From positions 248,001-312,000 of the forward strand of contig NZ_JAQTIC010000001.1 of NCBI RefSeq assembly GCF_029433445.1: 64,000 nt of DNA, given 5' to 3'. Below, one piece after another: positions 34,663 through 43,433 of this stretch (its first letter is position 1; each line of letters begins with the position of its first letter). The notes under the pieces are model-generated. The model did not search any database and had not been told where the DNA came from. It saw nothing but the letters and a program-made list of their open reading frames with translations. The translations under genes were made by a program, and so were the position numbers. This stretch comes from Lactobacillus sp. ESL0701 (GTDB taxonomy: Bacteria; Bacillota; Bacilli; Lactobacillales; Lactobacillaceae).

Positions 34663-36093
34663 ATGACACAGAATTTAAGTTACCAGACTGATGCCAAAGT
34701 GCAAAAAAATCGCTGGTGGATTTTGGTAGCAGTAGGCTTGTTTACCTTTATGTCAACCTTGGATGGGACAATTGTTAATATTGCCTTGCCTGTAATTAGC
34801 GATGACTTGCATATTTCGATGAGTCAATCTGAATGGGTAGTTTCACTTTATTTGATTGTTGTCTGTAGTTTTATTCTTTTCTTTGGCAAGTTAAGTGACT
34901 TGCAAGGTAAAATTAAGATTTTTCGTTTAGGAGCGATTTTCTTTATTGCTGGCTCATTATTATCTGGTTTTAAAGTTGATTTACTGTTTTTGCTAATTGC
35001 AAGGGCAATTCAGGCTTTTGGTGCAGCCATGACGATGGCGACCAATAACGGAATTATTACGGAGATTTTTCCGCAAACTGAACGGGGTAAGGCACTTGGG
35101 ACAATTGGCTCTTTTGTAGCTCTAGGATCAATTGCTGGGCCTGGTCTTGGTGGGTTGATTTTATCGCATTTATCATGGTCATATATTTTTTGGTTAAATG
35201 TTCCTGTAGGTCTTGTTGCGGCAATTATTGGAGCAATCTTTTTGCCTAAGGACATTACTTTTACTAAGGTACCACTTGATAAAACTGGCTCAATTGCATT
35301 TGCGCTCGGAATGGTCAGCTTATTTGGCGGGATTTTTCTTGGTCAACAGCTTGGCTTTACGGCAATAGCAGTTTTATTAATGTTAATTATTGGCTTGCTC
35401 AGTTTTTGCTGGTTTGTTTATACGGAAAATCATGCAGCGAATCCATTATTACGGTTCAGTTTGTTTAAAAATCTTGACTTCTCAGTCAGTTTACTATGTG
35501 CATTATTAATTTTTATTACTAACTTTTTCTTTAATGTGGTGATGCCATTTTATTTGGAAAACGCACGGCACTTATCTCCTGGTCAAACCGGCTATCTTTT
35601 AATGATTTTGCCGCTTGTGCAATTATTTGCGGCGCCAGTTGCTGGGACGATTTCTGATAAAATCAGTCCAAAATTAATTACTTTTATTGGGTTATTACTG
35701 CTACTGGTAAGTCAAATTGGCTACTATCTGTGCAATTTAACTTCACCGATTTGGCTCTTTATTGTTAGCATTGCCATCATGGGACTTGGCAGCGGTATTT
35801 TTAGTTCGCCGAACAATTCTCTTGTCATGAGTTCAGTTGAGCAAAAGGACTTGGGCGTTGCTGGCAGCATTAATTCACTTTCTCGTAATTTGGGTATGGT
35901 AATTGGTATTTCTAGTGCGACAACTATTTTGTTTGCGGCGATGAGTGCCAAAAAGGGCGTACGGGTAACAGCATACTTACCTAAGCAACCAGAAATTTTT
36001 ATTTATGGGATGCACGTTGTCTTTTTAATTTCGATTATTATTTGCCTAATTACGGTTATTTTAAGTGGTTGGCGGCTATTTAAAAAAGATTAG
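34663..36093 (+). CDS. MFS drug/proton antiporter, DHA2 (14-helix) type
   Basis: 476 aa with about 14 transmembrane helices. Motifs: LDGTIVNIALPVI (motif D1 of DHA2), GKLSDLQGKIKIFRLG (motif A), and GSIAGPGLGGLI (antiporter motif C). Such proteins expel dyes, antiseptics or bile compounds. The frame opens at a TTG 6 codons earlier; ATG at 34663 is preferred. Single gene between two terminators. Confidence 0.9.
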   Translation: MTQNLSYQTDAKVQKNRWWILVAVGLFTFMSTLDGTIVNIALPVISDDLHISMSQSEWVVSLYLIVVCSFILFFGKLSDLQGKIKIFRLGAIFFIAGSLLSGFKVDLLFLLIARAIQAFGAAMTMATNNGIITEIFPQTERGKALGTIGSFVALGSIAGPGLGGLILSHLSWSYIFWLNVPVGLVAAIIGAIFLPKDITFTKVPLDKTGSIAFALGMVSLFGGIFLGQQLGFTAIAVLLMLIIGLLSFCWFVYTENHAANPLLRFSLFKNLDFSVSLLCALLIFITNFFFNVVMPFYLENARHLSPGQTGYLLMILPLVQLFAAPVAGTISDKISPKLITFIGLLLLLVSQIGYYLCNLTSPIWLFIVSIAIMGLGSGIFSSPNNSLVMSSVEQKDLGVAGSINSLSRNLGMVIGISSATTILFAAMSAKKGVRVTAYLPKQPEIFIYGMHVVFLISIIICLITVILSGWRLFKKD

Positions 36094-36110
36094 TATTAAT
36101 TGGTTAACAA

Positions 36111-36151
36111 AAAAAGAACTTGGAGCATTTTATCTGCTTCAAGTTCTTTTT
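36111..36151. terminator. Bidirectional terminator between MFS and DegV genes
   Basis: AAAAAGAACTTGGAGCA pairs with TGCTTCAAGTTCTTTTT. Confidence 0.88.
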
Positions 36152-36160
36152 ACTTGTAGT

Positions 36161-36994
36161 TTAATCTTGGAAGCCAATCATTAGACCACCATTTTCAACA
36201 TAAAAACCGCAAAGTCCTTTAACTGGACGGATCATTATCTTGGTTTGTGGATATTTAGCAATAATTTTTTCCTTGAGTGTGGTAGCATCCTTTAAGTTAT
36301 GGAAGTGGTCAATAATCACCTCACCACCATGAAATCCGCGTTCTTCCATGCGGTTAATAACATCTTTTAATGCCCGTTTCATGCCGCGGATTTTATCAAG
36401 TGGCTCAAGTTTGCCCTCCGTACTTGCTTGGGCAACAATATTAATCTTTAGCATTTGGGCAACTTTAGCGACTGCTGGGCTAATGCGTCCATTTAACGAC
36501 AAGTTGTGTAAAGACTGTAAGACGGCTAGCAAGTGCGTGTGAGTTTGAAAGTGGGCAATTTTTTGTTCAAAATCAACAAACCGAACATGATGATTAGCCA
36601 AACGTTGGATTTCATGTAAAATCAATGACAGCTCTGGACCAGCCGACTTGGAATCAACCACAATTATTCGACTTTCGGGATGATTTTCTGCGTAAATCTT
36701 TTTTGCTTGATAAGCAGATGAATAACTACCACTTAAGCCACTAGTTACAGTCAGCATAATGGCGCGGGTACTGCCTTCTAGGGCTTTAAGCCAATCGTCA
36801 ATGCTCGGGCAAGCTGTCTTACCAGCTTCAGTATTAGCTGCCATGCTGGTACTAAGTTCATTTAGGTCTAGTGTTTCATCATCAACAAAATTCCGCTGAT
36901 TGATAGTGATTGTTAAGGGAACAATTTCAATGTTTTCTTTTTTATTTGGCAGTTCATTAGAACTAGAATCGATAATTATTCTTATTTTATCCAT
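36161..36994 (-). CDS. DegV family fatty-acid-binding protein
   Basis: 277 aa, usual length. N-terminal IIIDSSSNELP, then TACPSIDDWLKAL and the lipid-site segment VTSGLSGSYSSAYQAKK typical of DegV/FakB proteins, which present fatty acids to the FakA kinase. A kinase is not in the window. AAGGAA precedes the ATG. Monocistronic. Confidence 0.93.
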   Translation of the reverse strand: MDKIRIIIDSSSNELPNKKENIEIVPLTITINQRNFVDDETLDLNELSTSMAANTEAGKTACPSIDDWLKALEGSTRAIMLTVTSGLSGSYSSAYQAKKIYAENHPESRIIVVDSKSAGPELSLILHEIQRLANHHVRFVDFEQKIAHFQTHTHLLAVLQSLHNLSLNGRISPAVAKVAQMLKINIVAQASTEGKLEPLDKIRGMKRALKDVINRMEERGFHGGEVIIDHFHNLKDATTLKEKIIAKYPQTKIMIRPVKGLCGFYVENGGLMIGFQD

Positions 36995-37264
36995 ATTAGT
37001 ATTCCTTATTAAAATAATACTGTTAAATTTACTTTAGCAAAATGGTACTACCTTTTATTTTTAAAAGCTATATTTTTAATTAAAATTATAGTTTTTAGTA
37101 AAGGTTTAATTTATTTATGGATTATCAGTCACAATCTGTTCTATCTGATATAATTTACTGGTACTTATAAAAACGTAAAATTACCTATGAAGCAGGGGTT
37201 TATCTGACTAAAAAGTGTCAGTATGACTAGAACTTGCTGGTTGAGAATTACGGGTGAAATAATC

Positions 37265-38035
37265 ATGGTTAATTTTGAACAAGAACTAGCAAGCCTAAAG
37301 CATGCAGTTGACTTTCAATTATATTTACATAGTTCATGGGGACTAGAATATGAGGTGAATACAGACCAAATGTGGGCAACAGCTAGTTTAATTAAATTGG
37401 CGATTGCCGCTTATGGGCAGCAATTATTTCTTAAACAACCTAATCTTTTAGGAGAAAAAGTCACGCTGCAGTCAGAAGATATTGTTCCGGGTGGCACTTT
37501 AAATTTGGTATCGCCAAGGGTATATACTGTCAAGGACTTATTACAATTAATGTTAATTCAGTCGGATAATACGGCGACTAATGCACTGCTGACGACGTGG
37601 GGCATGGATAAGATTAATGCGTGGCTTAAGAAGAATTACCCTAACGTCTTGTTGCAGCGCCGATTGATGATGCCGCCGACAAATGGTGAAAATTTGGCTA
37701 ATGCGAAAAGTCTGGGGCAGTTACTTCATGCGGCGTTTAAATATAACGATGAATATGCTCAGACTGTGCAGATAAGTATGCAGCACCAGATGTTTTATGA
37801 TCGGCTGGTCTGGCCAGTGGCAATGGGCGAATATAGTCAAATTAAGTCTTACAATAAGACGGGGGACTTAATTAATTATCAGCATGATGCCGCGCGGTTA
37901 GAATTAGGCGATTCGTGGATTGAGTGTGTTGCGATGACTAAATTTACTCCCAATGAAAAATCACATGCCGTGCAGTTTTTACAGAATGTAGGTCGAATTC
38001 TTTGCCAGATGTTGACGGAGCAAAATCCGATTTAA
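37265..38035 (+). CDS. Class A beta-lactamase-like serine hydrolase without signal peptide
   Basis: 256 aa from the ATG at 37265 (the frame opens 14 codons earlier at 37223). Serine-hydrolase motifs of class A: S41-L-I-K44, S100-D-N102, K198-T-G200. No signal peptide, lipobox or membrane segment, so it probably stays in the cytosol. The omega-loop ExxLN motif of true beta-lactamases is not clear (GENLANAK instead). It may be an esterase or peptidase relative. Only a weak ribosome site, GGGTGA. Ends at a strong terminator. Confidence 0.85.
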   Translation: MVNFEQELASLKHAVDFQLYLHSSWGLEYEVNTDQMWATASLIKLAIAAYGQQLFLKQPNLLGEKVTLQSEDIVPGGTLNLVSPRVYTVKDLLQLMLIQSDNTATNALLTTWGMDKINAWLKKNYPNVLLQRRLMMPPTNGENLANAKSLGQLLHAAFKYNDEYAQTVQISMQHQMFYDRLVWPVAMGEYSQIKSYNKTGDLINYQHDAARLELGDSWIECVAMTKFTPNEKSHAVQFLQNVGRILCQMLTEQNPI

Positions 38036-38051
38036 GTTAATTTACGTAATC

Positions 38052-38087
38052 AAAAAGACAGATTTCTTTAGAAATCTGTCTTTTTTT
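38052..38087 (+). terminator. Terminator after beta-lactamase-like gene
   Basis: AAAAAGACAGATTTC pairs with GAAATCTGTCTTTTT over a 4-base loop, followed by a T-run. Confidence 0.9.
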
Positions 38088-38245
38088 AGTTAAAAATAAA
38101 TTTTGATACTTGGATAATTTTACGTATTTGCAAAATTTTCGTGCAATTTTTTGCAAAAAAATTTATTCGTGTATTTACCAACTTTTTGAAAGCAGTTCAA
38201 TTGTGATAAAGACTATACGTTAATCGCTTTTTTAAAAATGAAAAT

Positions 38246-38333
38246 AACAGCGCTTTTACTGGCTGTAAGGCTAAGGGCAATGAGCAGTAAAATTGACGCT
38301 CATAAATCCACGTGTTTATAATTGCTCCCTGTT
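38246..38333 (+). promoter_or_regulatory. Candidate structured leader of the MFS-amidase operon
   Basis: Within the 300-base gap before the MFS gene, ACAGC (38247-38251) can pair with GCTGT (38262-38266), or AACAG (38246-38250) with CTGTT (38329-38333). Inside the second option lie GG-GCAAT (38275-38281) with ATTGC-CC (38321-38328), and TGAGC/GCTCA (38281-38302). The two pairings of the same strand exclude each other, as in a riboswitch. No known class was recognised and no terminator follows. Upstream (38090-38230) is AT-rich with no recognised element. Confidence 0.35.
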
Positions 38334-38383
38334 GTGCTTATTAGTTTTCAAAATATTTAGTTAATCACGAAAGGAATTTTCAT

Positions 38384-39655
38384 ATGGGACAAGGTACACA
38401 CTCATCTGTGCACAAAACTTGGCGCGATAACAGATGGCTGATTGGCCTGTCTGTTGTTATCGCTGGAATTGCTGTTGCCACAGCGCAAAATAAAGTTTCG
38501 CCGGTAATGAATATGATCATTACGCAATTCCACACCAATACGTCTGTTGCTGGCTGGATTAGTTCAAGTTTCTCATTGATTGCTGTTTTGCTGTCAATGA
38601 CTGCTGCTAACCTTGCTGACTCAATCGGAATTCGCAAAGTCGGTATCTTCGCTTTGATTATTACGATTGTCGGCGGCGTACTTGGTATGTTTTCAACCAA
38701 TATTTGGTTCATGTTATTAACACGGGTTATTGAAGGAACTGGTGTTGGTATCGTTGCTGTTATTGGGCCAGTTTTAATTACGCAATGGTTTAATTCGAAA
38801 AACGGATTGAGTATCATTATGGCAATTTGGACATCGTGGATGACGATTTCACAAGTAATCATCTTCTTCACGGCGTCACCAATTACCAGTAATTTTTCAT
38901 GGCAAGGAATGTGGGGGTTAGCAATTGCCTTCTTGATTGTTGGTTTTATTGCCTTCCTGCTATTTGTTCATCAACCACAAGAAATTGTGGAAGAACACGA
39001 CAGCCGCAAGGATAACCGATCAACTGCTCGCAAGGTGCTTGATTCAATTAACATTAAGACCCAGTTTAAGGCAATTAAAGCTGCCGGTAAGTCATCTGCA
39101 TTCATCGGTATTGCTGCATTCTTCTTTGCTTTATGCTCATTTACATTTGTTTCTTGGATCCAATCAGTTTGGGTTCAAAATGTACCGGGACTTTCTCGCG
39201 GTCAAATCAATACGATGCTTAGCAGCATGTACTTCTTGGAGATTTTCTTCACGATTCTTGCTGGTGTTGTTTTGGACAAGATTAAATCAGAAAACGGTAA
39301 GAAGATTTTTGGGATGACTTGTGCTGTTTTATACGGAATTATTGGTTTAGTAGCCTTTAACTTTATCCATACAACAGCTTTAGCTTGGGCCATCATTATC
39401 ATTTTCCCAATTTTTGATGGTTCAATCCCAACAACAATTTATTCGCTTGCACCAATGTCTGTTAAAAAGGCACCATTATCAGCTAATGCGATTGGTATTA
39501 TGAATATCGGTCTTAACGCTGGTACCTTCTTTGCAGCACCACTTGCCGGTTCAATTATGAGCATGGGTTCAAGTATGGTCGGTATTATGTTTATTATTTC
39601 GGCAATTTTAGTTGCTTTAGCATTTGGCTTTGTAACGTTGTACGAAAGTAAATAA
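38384..39655 (+). CDS. MFS transporter (12-helix), organic acid/amide type
   Basis: 423 aa with about 12 helices. Motif A-like ANLADSIGIRKVG lies between helices 2 and 3. AAAGGAA precedes the ATG. It starts the operon with the amidase at 39686 and the small protein at 40701, so it may import the amide or export the acid product. The distant similarity to oxalate/formate-type or cyanate/nitrate-type MFS proteins is an impression only. Confidence 0.88.
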   Translation: MGQGTHSSVHKTWRDNRWLIGLSVVIAGIAVATAQNKVSPVMNMIITQFHTNTSVAGWISSSFSLIAVLLSMTAANLADSIGIRKVGIFALIITIVGGVLGMFSTNIWFMLLTRVIEGTGVGIVAVIGPVLITQWFNSKNGLSIIMAIWTSWMTISQVIIFFTASPITSNFSWQGMWGLAIAFLIVGFIAFLLFVHQPQEIVEEHDSRKDNRSTARKVLDSINIKTQFKAIKAAGKSSAFIGIAAFFFALCSFTFVSWIQSVWVQNVPGLSRGQINTMLSSMYFLEIFFTILAGVVLDKIKSENGKKIFGMTCAVLYGIIGLVAFNFIHTTALAWAIIIIFPIFDGSIPTTIYSLAPMSVKKAPLSANAIGIMNIGLNAGTFFAAPLAGSIMSMGSSMVGIMFIISAILVALAFGFVTLYESK

Positions 39656-39685
39656 GCTTATTATTTTTAAGAAAGGAAGTTAACA

Positions 39686-40696
39686 ATGTTAACGACAAAT
39701 TACGCATTACCTGGTTATTTAAATTTGGTCTTTATGCAAGCTGGCGCTCGGACTCCTGTTTCTGGTTATGTTTCAGAAGCATCAATGAACGAATGGCTTC
39801 GCTTTAAGACTGACAGTCAAAAAGCAGAAGTTAAGGAATACTTAGCAAGTAAATCTGCTACTGAAATTGCTGAAATGCAAATTCAAGACAATTTGGATCA
39901 ATTATTTGAGTACATGGACAGAGCCACAATCTCATACGCTGGTTACCAAATGTTAATCACTCCTGAAACTTACACTCACGGTTTTAGTCCAGTTGCTCAT
40001 GATTACCCATTGCACGAAAACGACAAGTTCATGAAGCAATTGCAAGATAAATGTGCAACCTTGGGCGTTTGGCTAGTTGTTGGTGCTTACTACCAATTCG
40101 AAGGTGACGACGAAGCAAGAAACGTTGCCATTACTATCAACGATGAGGGTAAGGTAGTTAACATTTACGCTAAAGCTCACCCATGGAACCCAGCTGAACC
40201 AACTCACCCAGGAATGGGCGAAGGCTTAATGCCATTTGACGGTCCAGAAGGTTCAAAGATTTCCACAATTATTTGTGCTGATGGTGACTACCACGAAATG
40301 TGGGATATTCCACGGCAAAATGGTGCCAACTTGGTAATTCGGATTTCTGCTTATATGGATCCATACCAAGAAGGAACAATGATTACTAACCATGAAGCTG
40401 CTTACCACAACAACTTCTACGTTGCTTACACTAACTTAGCTGGTCGTGATGATGGTTACCAATGGTTCGGTCACTCAGGTCTTTACGCACCGGGTGGAGC
40501 ATTATTGCAACATTCAGACTCTAAAGATGCTGAAATGTTCATGGCAACTTTCAACCCACGCGAAGCTAGCTACTTACAAAATTCATCAATGATGGGTGAC
40601 TTGGGCTATTTGAATGACCACCGTGGTGGTGCTAATCCAAATGCCGGTGACCATGATTACATTGGTTTTAAGGGCTTAGATAGCAGAAAGGACTAA
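39686..40696 (+). CDS. Nitrilase-superfamily aliphatic amidase/formamidase-like hydrolase
   Basis: 336 aa. The nitrilase triad is visible: E94 (ITPETYTHG), K163 (YAKAHPWNPAEPTHPG) and C197 (TIICADGDYHEMWD). The HPW-P-EP-HPG stretch and the acidic residue after the cysteine are typical of AmiE/AmiF amidases, which split short amides to acid and ammonia. The N-terminus up to residue 80 is divergent. Codon use (AAC, TAC, GGT, CAC) is that of a highly expressed gene. AAAGGAAG precedes the ATG. Substrate unknown. Confidence 0.88.
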   Translation: MLTTNYALPGYLNLVFMQAGARTPVSGYVSEASMNEWLRFKTDSQKAEVKEYLASKSATEIAEMQIQDNLDQLFEYMDRATISYAGYQMLITPETYTHGFSPVAHDYPLHENDKFMKQLQDKCATLGVWLVVGAYYQFEGDDEARNVAITINDEGKVVNIYAKAHPWNPAEPTHPGMGEGLMPFDGPEGSKISTIICADGDYHEMWDIPRQNGANLVIRISAYMDPYQEGTMITNHEAAYHNNFYVAYTNLAGRDDGYQWFGHSGLYAPGGALLQHSDSKDAEMFMATFNPREASYLQNSSMMGDLGYLNDHRGGANPNAGDHDYIGFKGLDSRKD

Positions 40697-40700
40697 TAAA

Positions 40701-40994
40701 ATGGCAGAATACGTTGTAGCACAATATGATTCACACTACTTTGCACAAAGTTACCGCGAAATGCTTGAAAACAGCAAACGTGGCATGATTAACTTCTTCC
40801 CAATTACTAAGGATGAATTAGTCAAGGAAGCTGCAGACTATGATTTACGTCTTGGTAATTACAAGTCAGTTAAATTAGGTCAAGTTATCAGTGAATTTGA
40901 TGGTCAAAACTATCCATCAGCAACTGCTTTAACTCAAGCTTACGTTCGTTGGACAGGCTTAGGCAAGACCAACTTTGACTTAGAAGCAAAATAA
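40701..40994 (+). CDS. Small protein paired with amidase, unknown function
   Basis: 97 aa, soluble, with no recognised domain. It starts 4 bases after the amidase stop, shares its optimised codon use, and ends before a bidirectional terminator. Tight linkage suggests a subunit or accessory of the amidase. Sequence features: Tyr-rich N-terminus (YVVAQYDSHYFAQSYREM) and helical middle. I found no cysteine or metal-binding cluster. Confidence 0.8.
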   Translation: MAEYVVAQYDSHYFAQSYREMLENSKRGMINFFPITKDELVKEAADYDLRLGNYKSVKLGQVISEFDGQNYPSATALTQAYVRWTGLGKTNFDLEAK

Positions 40995-41035
40995 ATTTCT
41001 CGTATATACACAATTTTCCTAGCATAAACACACTT

Positions 41036-41080
41036 AAAAAAGCTTCGTAATTCAAATCTGAATTGCGGAGCTTTTATTTT
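41036..41080. terminator. Bidirectional terminator between amidase operon and panE
   Basis: AAAAAGCTTCGTAATTCA pairs with TGAATTGCGGAGCTTTT, followed by ATTTT. Confidence 0.82.
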
Positions 41081-41088
41081 GCTTGAAA

Positions 41089-42018
41089 TTACTTAACGTT
41101 TAACATTCCTTCTTTAGCATGAATTAAGTTAGTAATGCAGGCACAATATGGAGTTGGCACGCCGTATTTTTGCCCTTTGCGCCAAACAGCACCGTTAATG
41201 TAGTCAATTTCTGTTGGGCGGTGATTAACTACTAAGTCTTGATACATTGAAGGGTAGTGATCCATCGTCCAAGTGCTTTCAACGTGTTTAACTACCTCTT
41301 TGCGGTCAAGATAGACACCTTCGCGTTCAGCAACGTCAGCAAATTCATCGACAATAGTGCGTGTAATCGCGTCGGCATTTTGCGCGTGACCCAAATCAAC
41401 GGTAGTTCCTTCTAATAAGGCACAAATGGAGTTGACGACACCATTGACGCAGGCTTTTCGCCAAATCGAGTACAAGACGTTTTCGCTATAAAGGGCATCA
41501 ATCTTTGACTTATTGAAGACATCGACGATTTTTTGGACTTCCTGTTGACCGCTGGCATCTAAGCACTGCAATTCCGTTTGTCCGCTGCCGTCAAATTTGG
41601 TTTCACCTGGAGCCGGCATACTTGCGGCATTCATCGTGACGCCCATGATAATATGGTCTTTAGCAACATATTGCTCTAGTACTTCTTCATGACCTAAACC
41701 ATTGAGCAGACAAAGAATATAGGTATTTGGTCCAACTACTGACTTAATACTATCAAGCATTGACCCTAAAGCCATTGACTTGGTAAATACAATGACAAGA
41801 TCGACATTATTAACTTCTTGAGCGATCTCATTTTGCTTGTAAATCGGCATGTTGGCAGTAATGGTCTGACCGTCAATATCAGCTTTAACGCCGTTTTTTC
41901 TGATAGCCGCAATATTTTTATCCCAGCCGTCAACAAGAGTGACATCATTGCCGCCGCGCTTTAAAAGTAAGCCGAATCTTAAGCCCATTGCACCAGAGCC
42001 TGCAATTACAATTTTCAT
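41089..42018 (-). CDS. Ketopantoate/2-keto acid reductase (ApbA/PanE family)
   Basis: 309 aa. N-terminal NADP-binding GSGAMGLRFG, the helix-turn KSMALG, the central catalytic lysine in IWRKACVNG, and PTEIDYINGA with conserved Glu/Asn. Reduces 2-ketopantoate or another branched 2-keto acid. GGAGGAA precedes the ATG. No other pantothenate gene is adjacent, so a general 2-hydroxyacid dehydrogenase role is possible. It converges on the amidase operon. Confidence 0.9.
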   Translation of the reverse strand: MKIVIAGSGAMGLRFGLLLKRGGNDVTLVDGWDKNIAAIRKNGVKADIDGQTITANMPIYKQNEIAQEVNNVDLVIVFTKSMALGSMLDSIKSVVGPNTYILCLLNGLGHEEVLEQYVAKDHIIMGVTMNAASMPAPGETKFDGSGQTELQCLDASGQQEVQKIVDVFNKSKIDALYSENVLYSIWRKACVNGVVNSICALLEGTTVDLGHAQNADAITRTIVDEFADVAEREGVYLDRKEVVKHVESTWTMDHYPSMYQDLVVNHRPTEIDYINGAVWRKGQKYGVPTPYCACITNLIHAKEGMLNVK

Positions 42019-42147
42019 AATATAATTCCTCCGAAAGATAGTTGATTAATGTGTATATCTTCATTAATTATAATTTTTATGTTGCTAATGAGCAATACGA
42101 TAAATAATTTAAAATAATTTGCAAATTATTGCGGCAAGCGTTGATTT

Positions 42148-42173
42148 TAGGTATATCATGATAGTAGGTATAT
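42148..42173 (+). repeat. Two direct repeats before the HicB-like gene
   Basis: TAGGTATAT occurs at 42148-42156 and 42165-42173 (17-base period), just upstream of the ribosome site. Possible binding sites for an autoregulator, or chance in AT-rich DNA. Confidence 0.35.
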
Positions 42174-42191
42174 AGATGGAGGGATCATTTA

Positions 42192-42479
42192 ATGGATCAT
42201 AGAATAGTAACATATCCAGCAATTTTTAAACCACTTGATGATAATTTCTATGTGATTAGTTTTCCCGATATCAAAGGGGCAATTACCGAAGGTGAAGGTT
42301 TGCGCGAATCTTTAAAGATGGCAGCCGATACCTTAGCTAGCCGATTGTATGATAAGGCAGTATTACCTAAGTGTAGTGCGCTTGATGAAATTGAGCTAGG
42401 CGATGATGGTTCATTTGTCGCGTTGGTTTCAGCTGATTTGACGGAAGCCTCACGTGATCGGATTAATTATGAAATATAA
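42192..42479 (+). CDS. HicB-like protein, without HicA partner
   Basis: 95 aa. The N-terminal HicB fold reads YPAIFKPLDDNFYVISFPDIKGAITEGEGLRESLKMA, the partial RNase H-like domain of HicB antitoxins. The short C-terminus lacks an obvious HTH or ribbon-helix-helix. No HicA toxin frame lies on either side or strand nearby. AGGGA precedes the ATG. It may be a solitary regulator or remnant. Confidence 0.85.
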   Translation: MDHRIVTYPAIFKPLDDNFYVISFPDIKGAITEGEGLRESLKMAADTLASRLYDKAVLPKCSALDEIELGDDGSFVALVSADLTEASRDRINYEI

Positions 42480-42510
42480 AAGAGCACTCCTAGTGGAGTG
42501 CTCTTTTATT
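42478..42510 (+). terminator. Terminator after HicB-like gene
   Basis: AAAAGAGCACTCC pairs with GGAGTGCTCTTTT over a 4-base loop. Confidence 0.9.
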
Positions 42511-42767
42511 AACTTGTTCCAAAAACTAACTTATAATTCTTAAGAACACAGTTATTATAGTATATAAAGCTTAAGATTGCTATTGATAAGGATAATAAAT
42601 TTTTATGGCTGACGCTTTTTAGTGTGAAAAATTTTTCCCTTCTATTATAATGTAATTTCTATTTAATCAGAGAAATTCTTTTGCAAAAAACGCTAGTTTT
42701 AAGGCGTTAATTGACATGAGTAGTGTTAAAGTGCTATTTTTAAGTGGGAGAAAGTTTGGAGTGAACT

Positions 42768-43334
42768 ATGCAAACAATTGAAAATTCTCTGTTGCGTGTC
42801 GTAATTGCTGAAGATGGTGCCCAAATGTTTAGTTTGGTAAATCATAGTAATCAGAGTGATTATTTCAAAAGCGATGCTGCGCAAGAGAAGTTGACGGTTG
42901 TCTTTCCGAGTGCGGATCAAGGTGAAAATTGGGCGGAGCTCTTGCCTTGGACTGTTGTTGATAAGGGAGACGCACGTGTTAGTTTGGCTTTGATTGATGA
43001 TGCAGTAAGCTATAAGAAGTTTCCGTATCATTTTGAAATGATTTTGACTTATGCGCTTGAGGGCAACCGGATTGATCTTAAATGCTATTTGAAGAACAAT
43101 TCACATAAAGAAATGCCGTTTTCTTTGTCTTTTGTATTGCCGGTAATTAATGACTGGATGGTTAAGGAAAGTGTCAATGAAGTTGAATTAACCAATCAGA
43201 AGGCAACTATTAAGTTGAACTCTGCCAATTTTGCTTTAGCTGCCAAAGACGAGCAGGTAGTTGCATCAATTGATAATGCGCTCTTGGCAGGAGATAATGA
43301 TAACGAATTTCAATTAACTTTGGCACTTAGCTAA
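42768..43334 (+). CDS. Short aldose 1-epimerase-like protein
   Basis: 188 aa against about 290 for LacX/GalM-type epimerases. The galactose-mutarotase beta-sandwich pattern is visible (NSLLRVVIAEDGAQMFSLVN, FEMILTYALEGNRIDLKCYLKNNS, MPFSLSF), but the C-terminal third is missing and the usual catalytic Glu and the HPYF-type motif are absent (MPFSLSFVLPV instead). It may bind sugar without mutarotase activity. GGAG lies before the ATG. Single gene with terminator. Confidence 0.75.
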   Translation: MQTIENSLLRVVIAEDGAQMFSLVNHSNQSDYFKSDAAQEKLTVVFPSADQGENWAELLPWTVVDKGDARVSLALIDDAVSYKKFPYHFEMILTYALEGNRIDLKCYLKNNSHKEMPFSLSFVLPVINDWMVKESVNEVELTNQKATIKLNSANFALAAKDEQVVASIDNALLAGDNDNEFQLTLALS

Positions 43335-43363
43335 AGATGGTAATGATTTTAATAAGAAGTTGA

Positions 43364-43392
43364 GAGCAAGCCAGCATTGGTTTGCTTTTTTT
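43364..43392 (+). terminator. Terminator after aldose epimerase-like gene
   Basis: AGCAAGCC pairs with GGTTTGCT over a short loop, followed by a T-run. Confidence 0.75.
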
Positions 43393-43400
43393 GCTATAAT
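43392..43400 (+). promoter_or_regulatory. Extended -10 promoter for LCP-plsY-LTA synthase-like operon
   Basis: TGCTATAAT (TG-N-TATAAT) starts in the T-run of the preceding terminator. No clear -35 is seen, as is common for extended -10 promoters. Confidence 0.55.
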
Positions 43401-43433
43401 ACATTCATTGTTAATTAATATTTGGGTAAGAAA

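Noticed and set aside
42019-42767. HicA toxin gene beside the HicB-like gene
   Set aside because: No suitable short frame with the GGS-H motif exists on either strand in the flanks.
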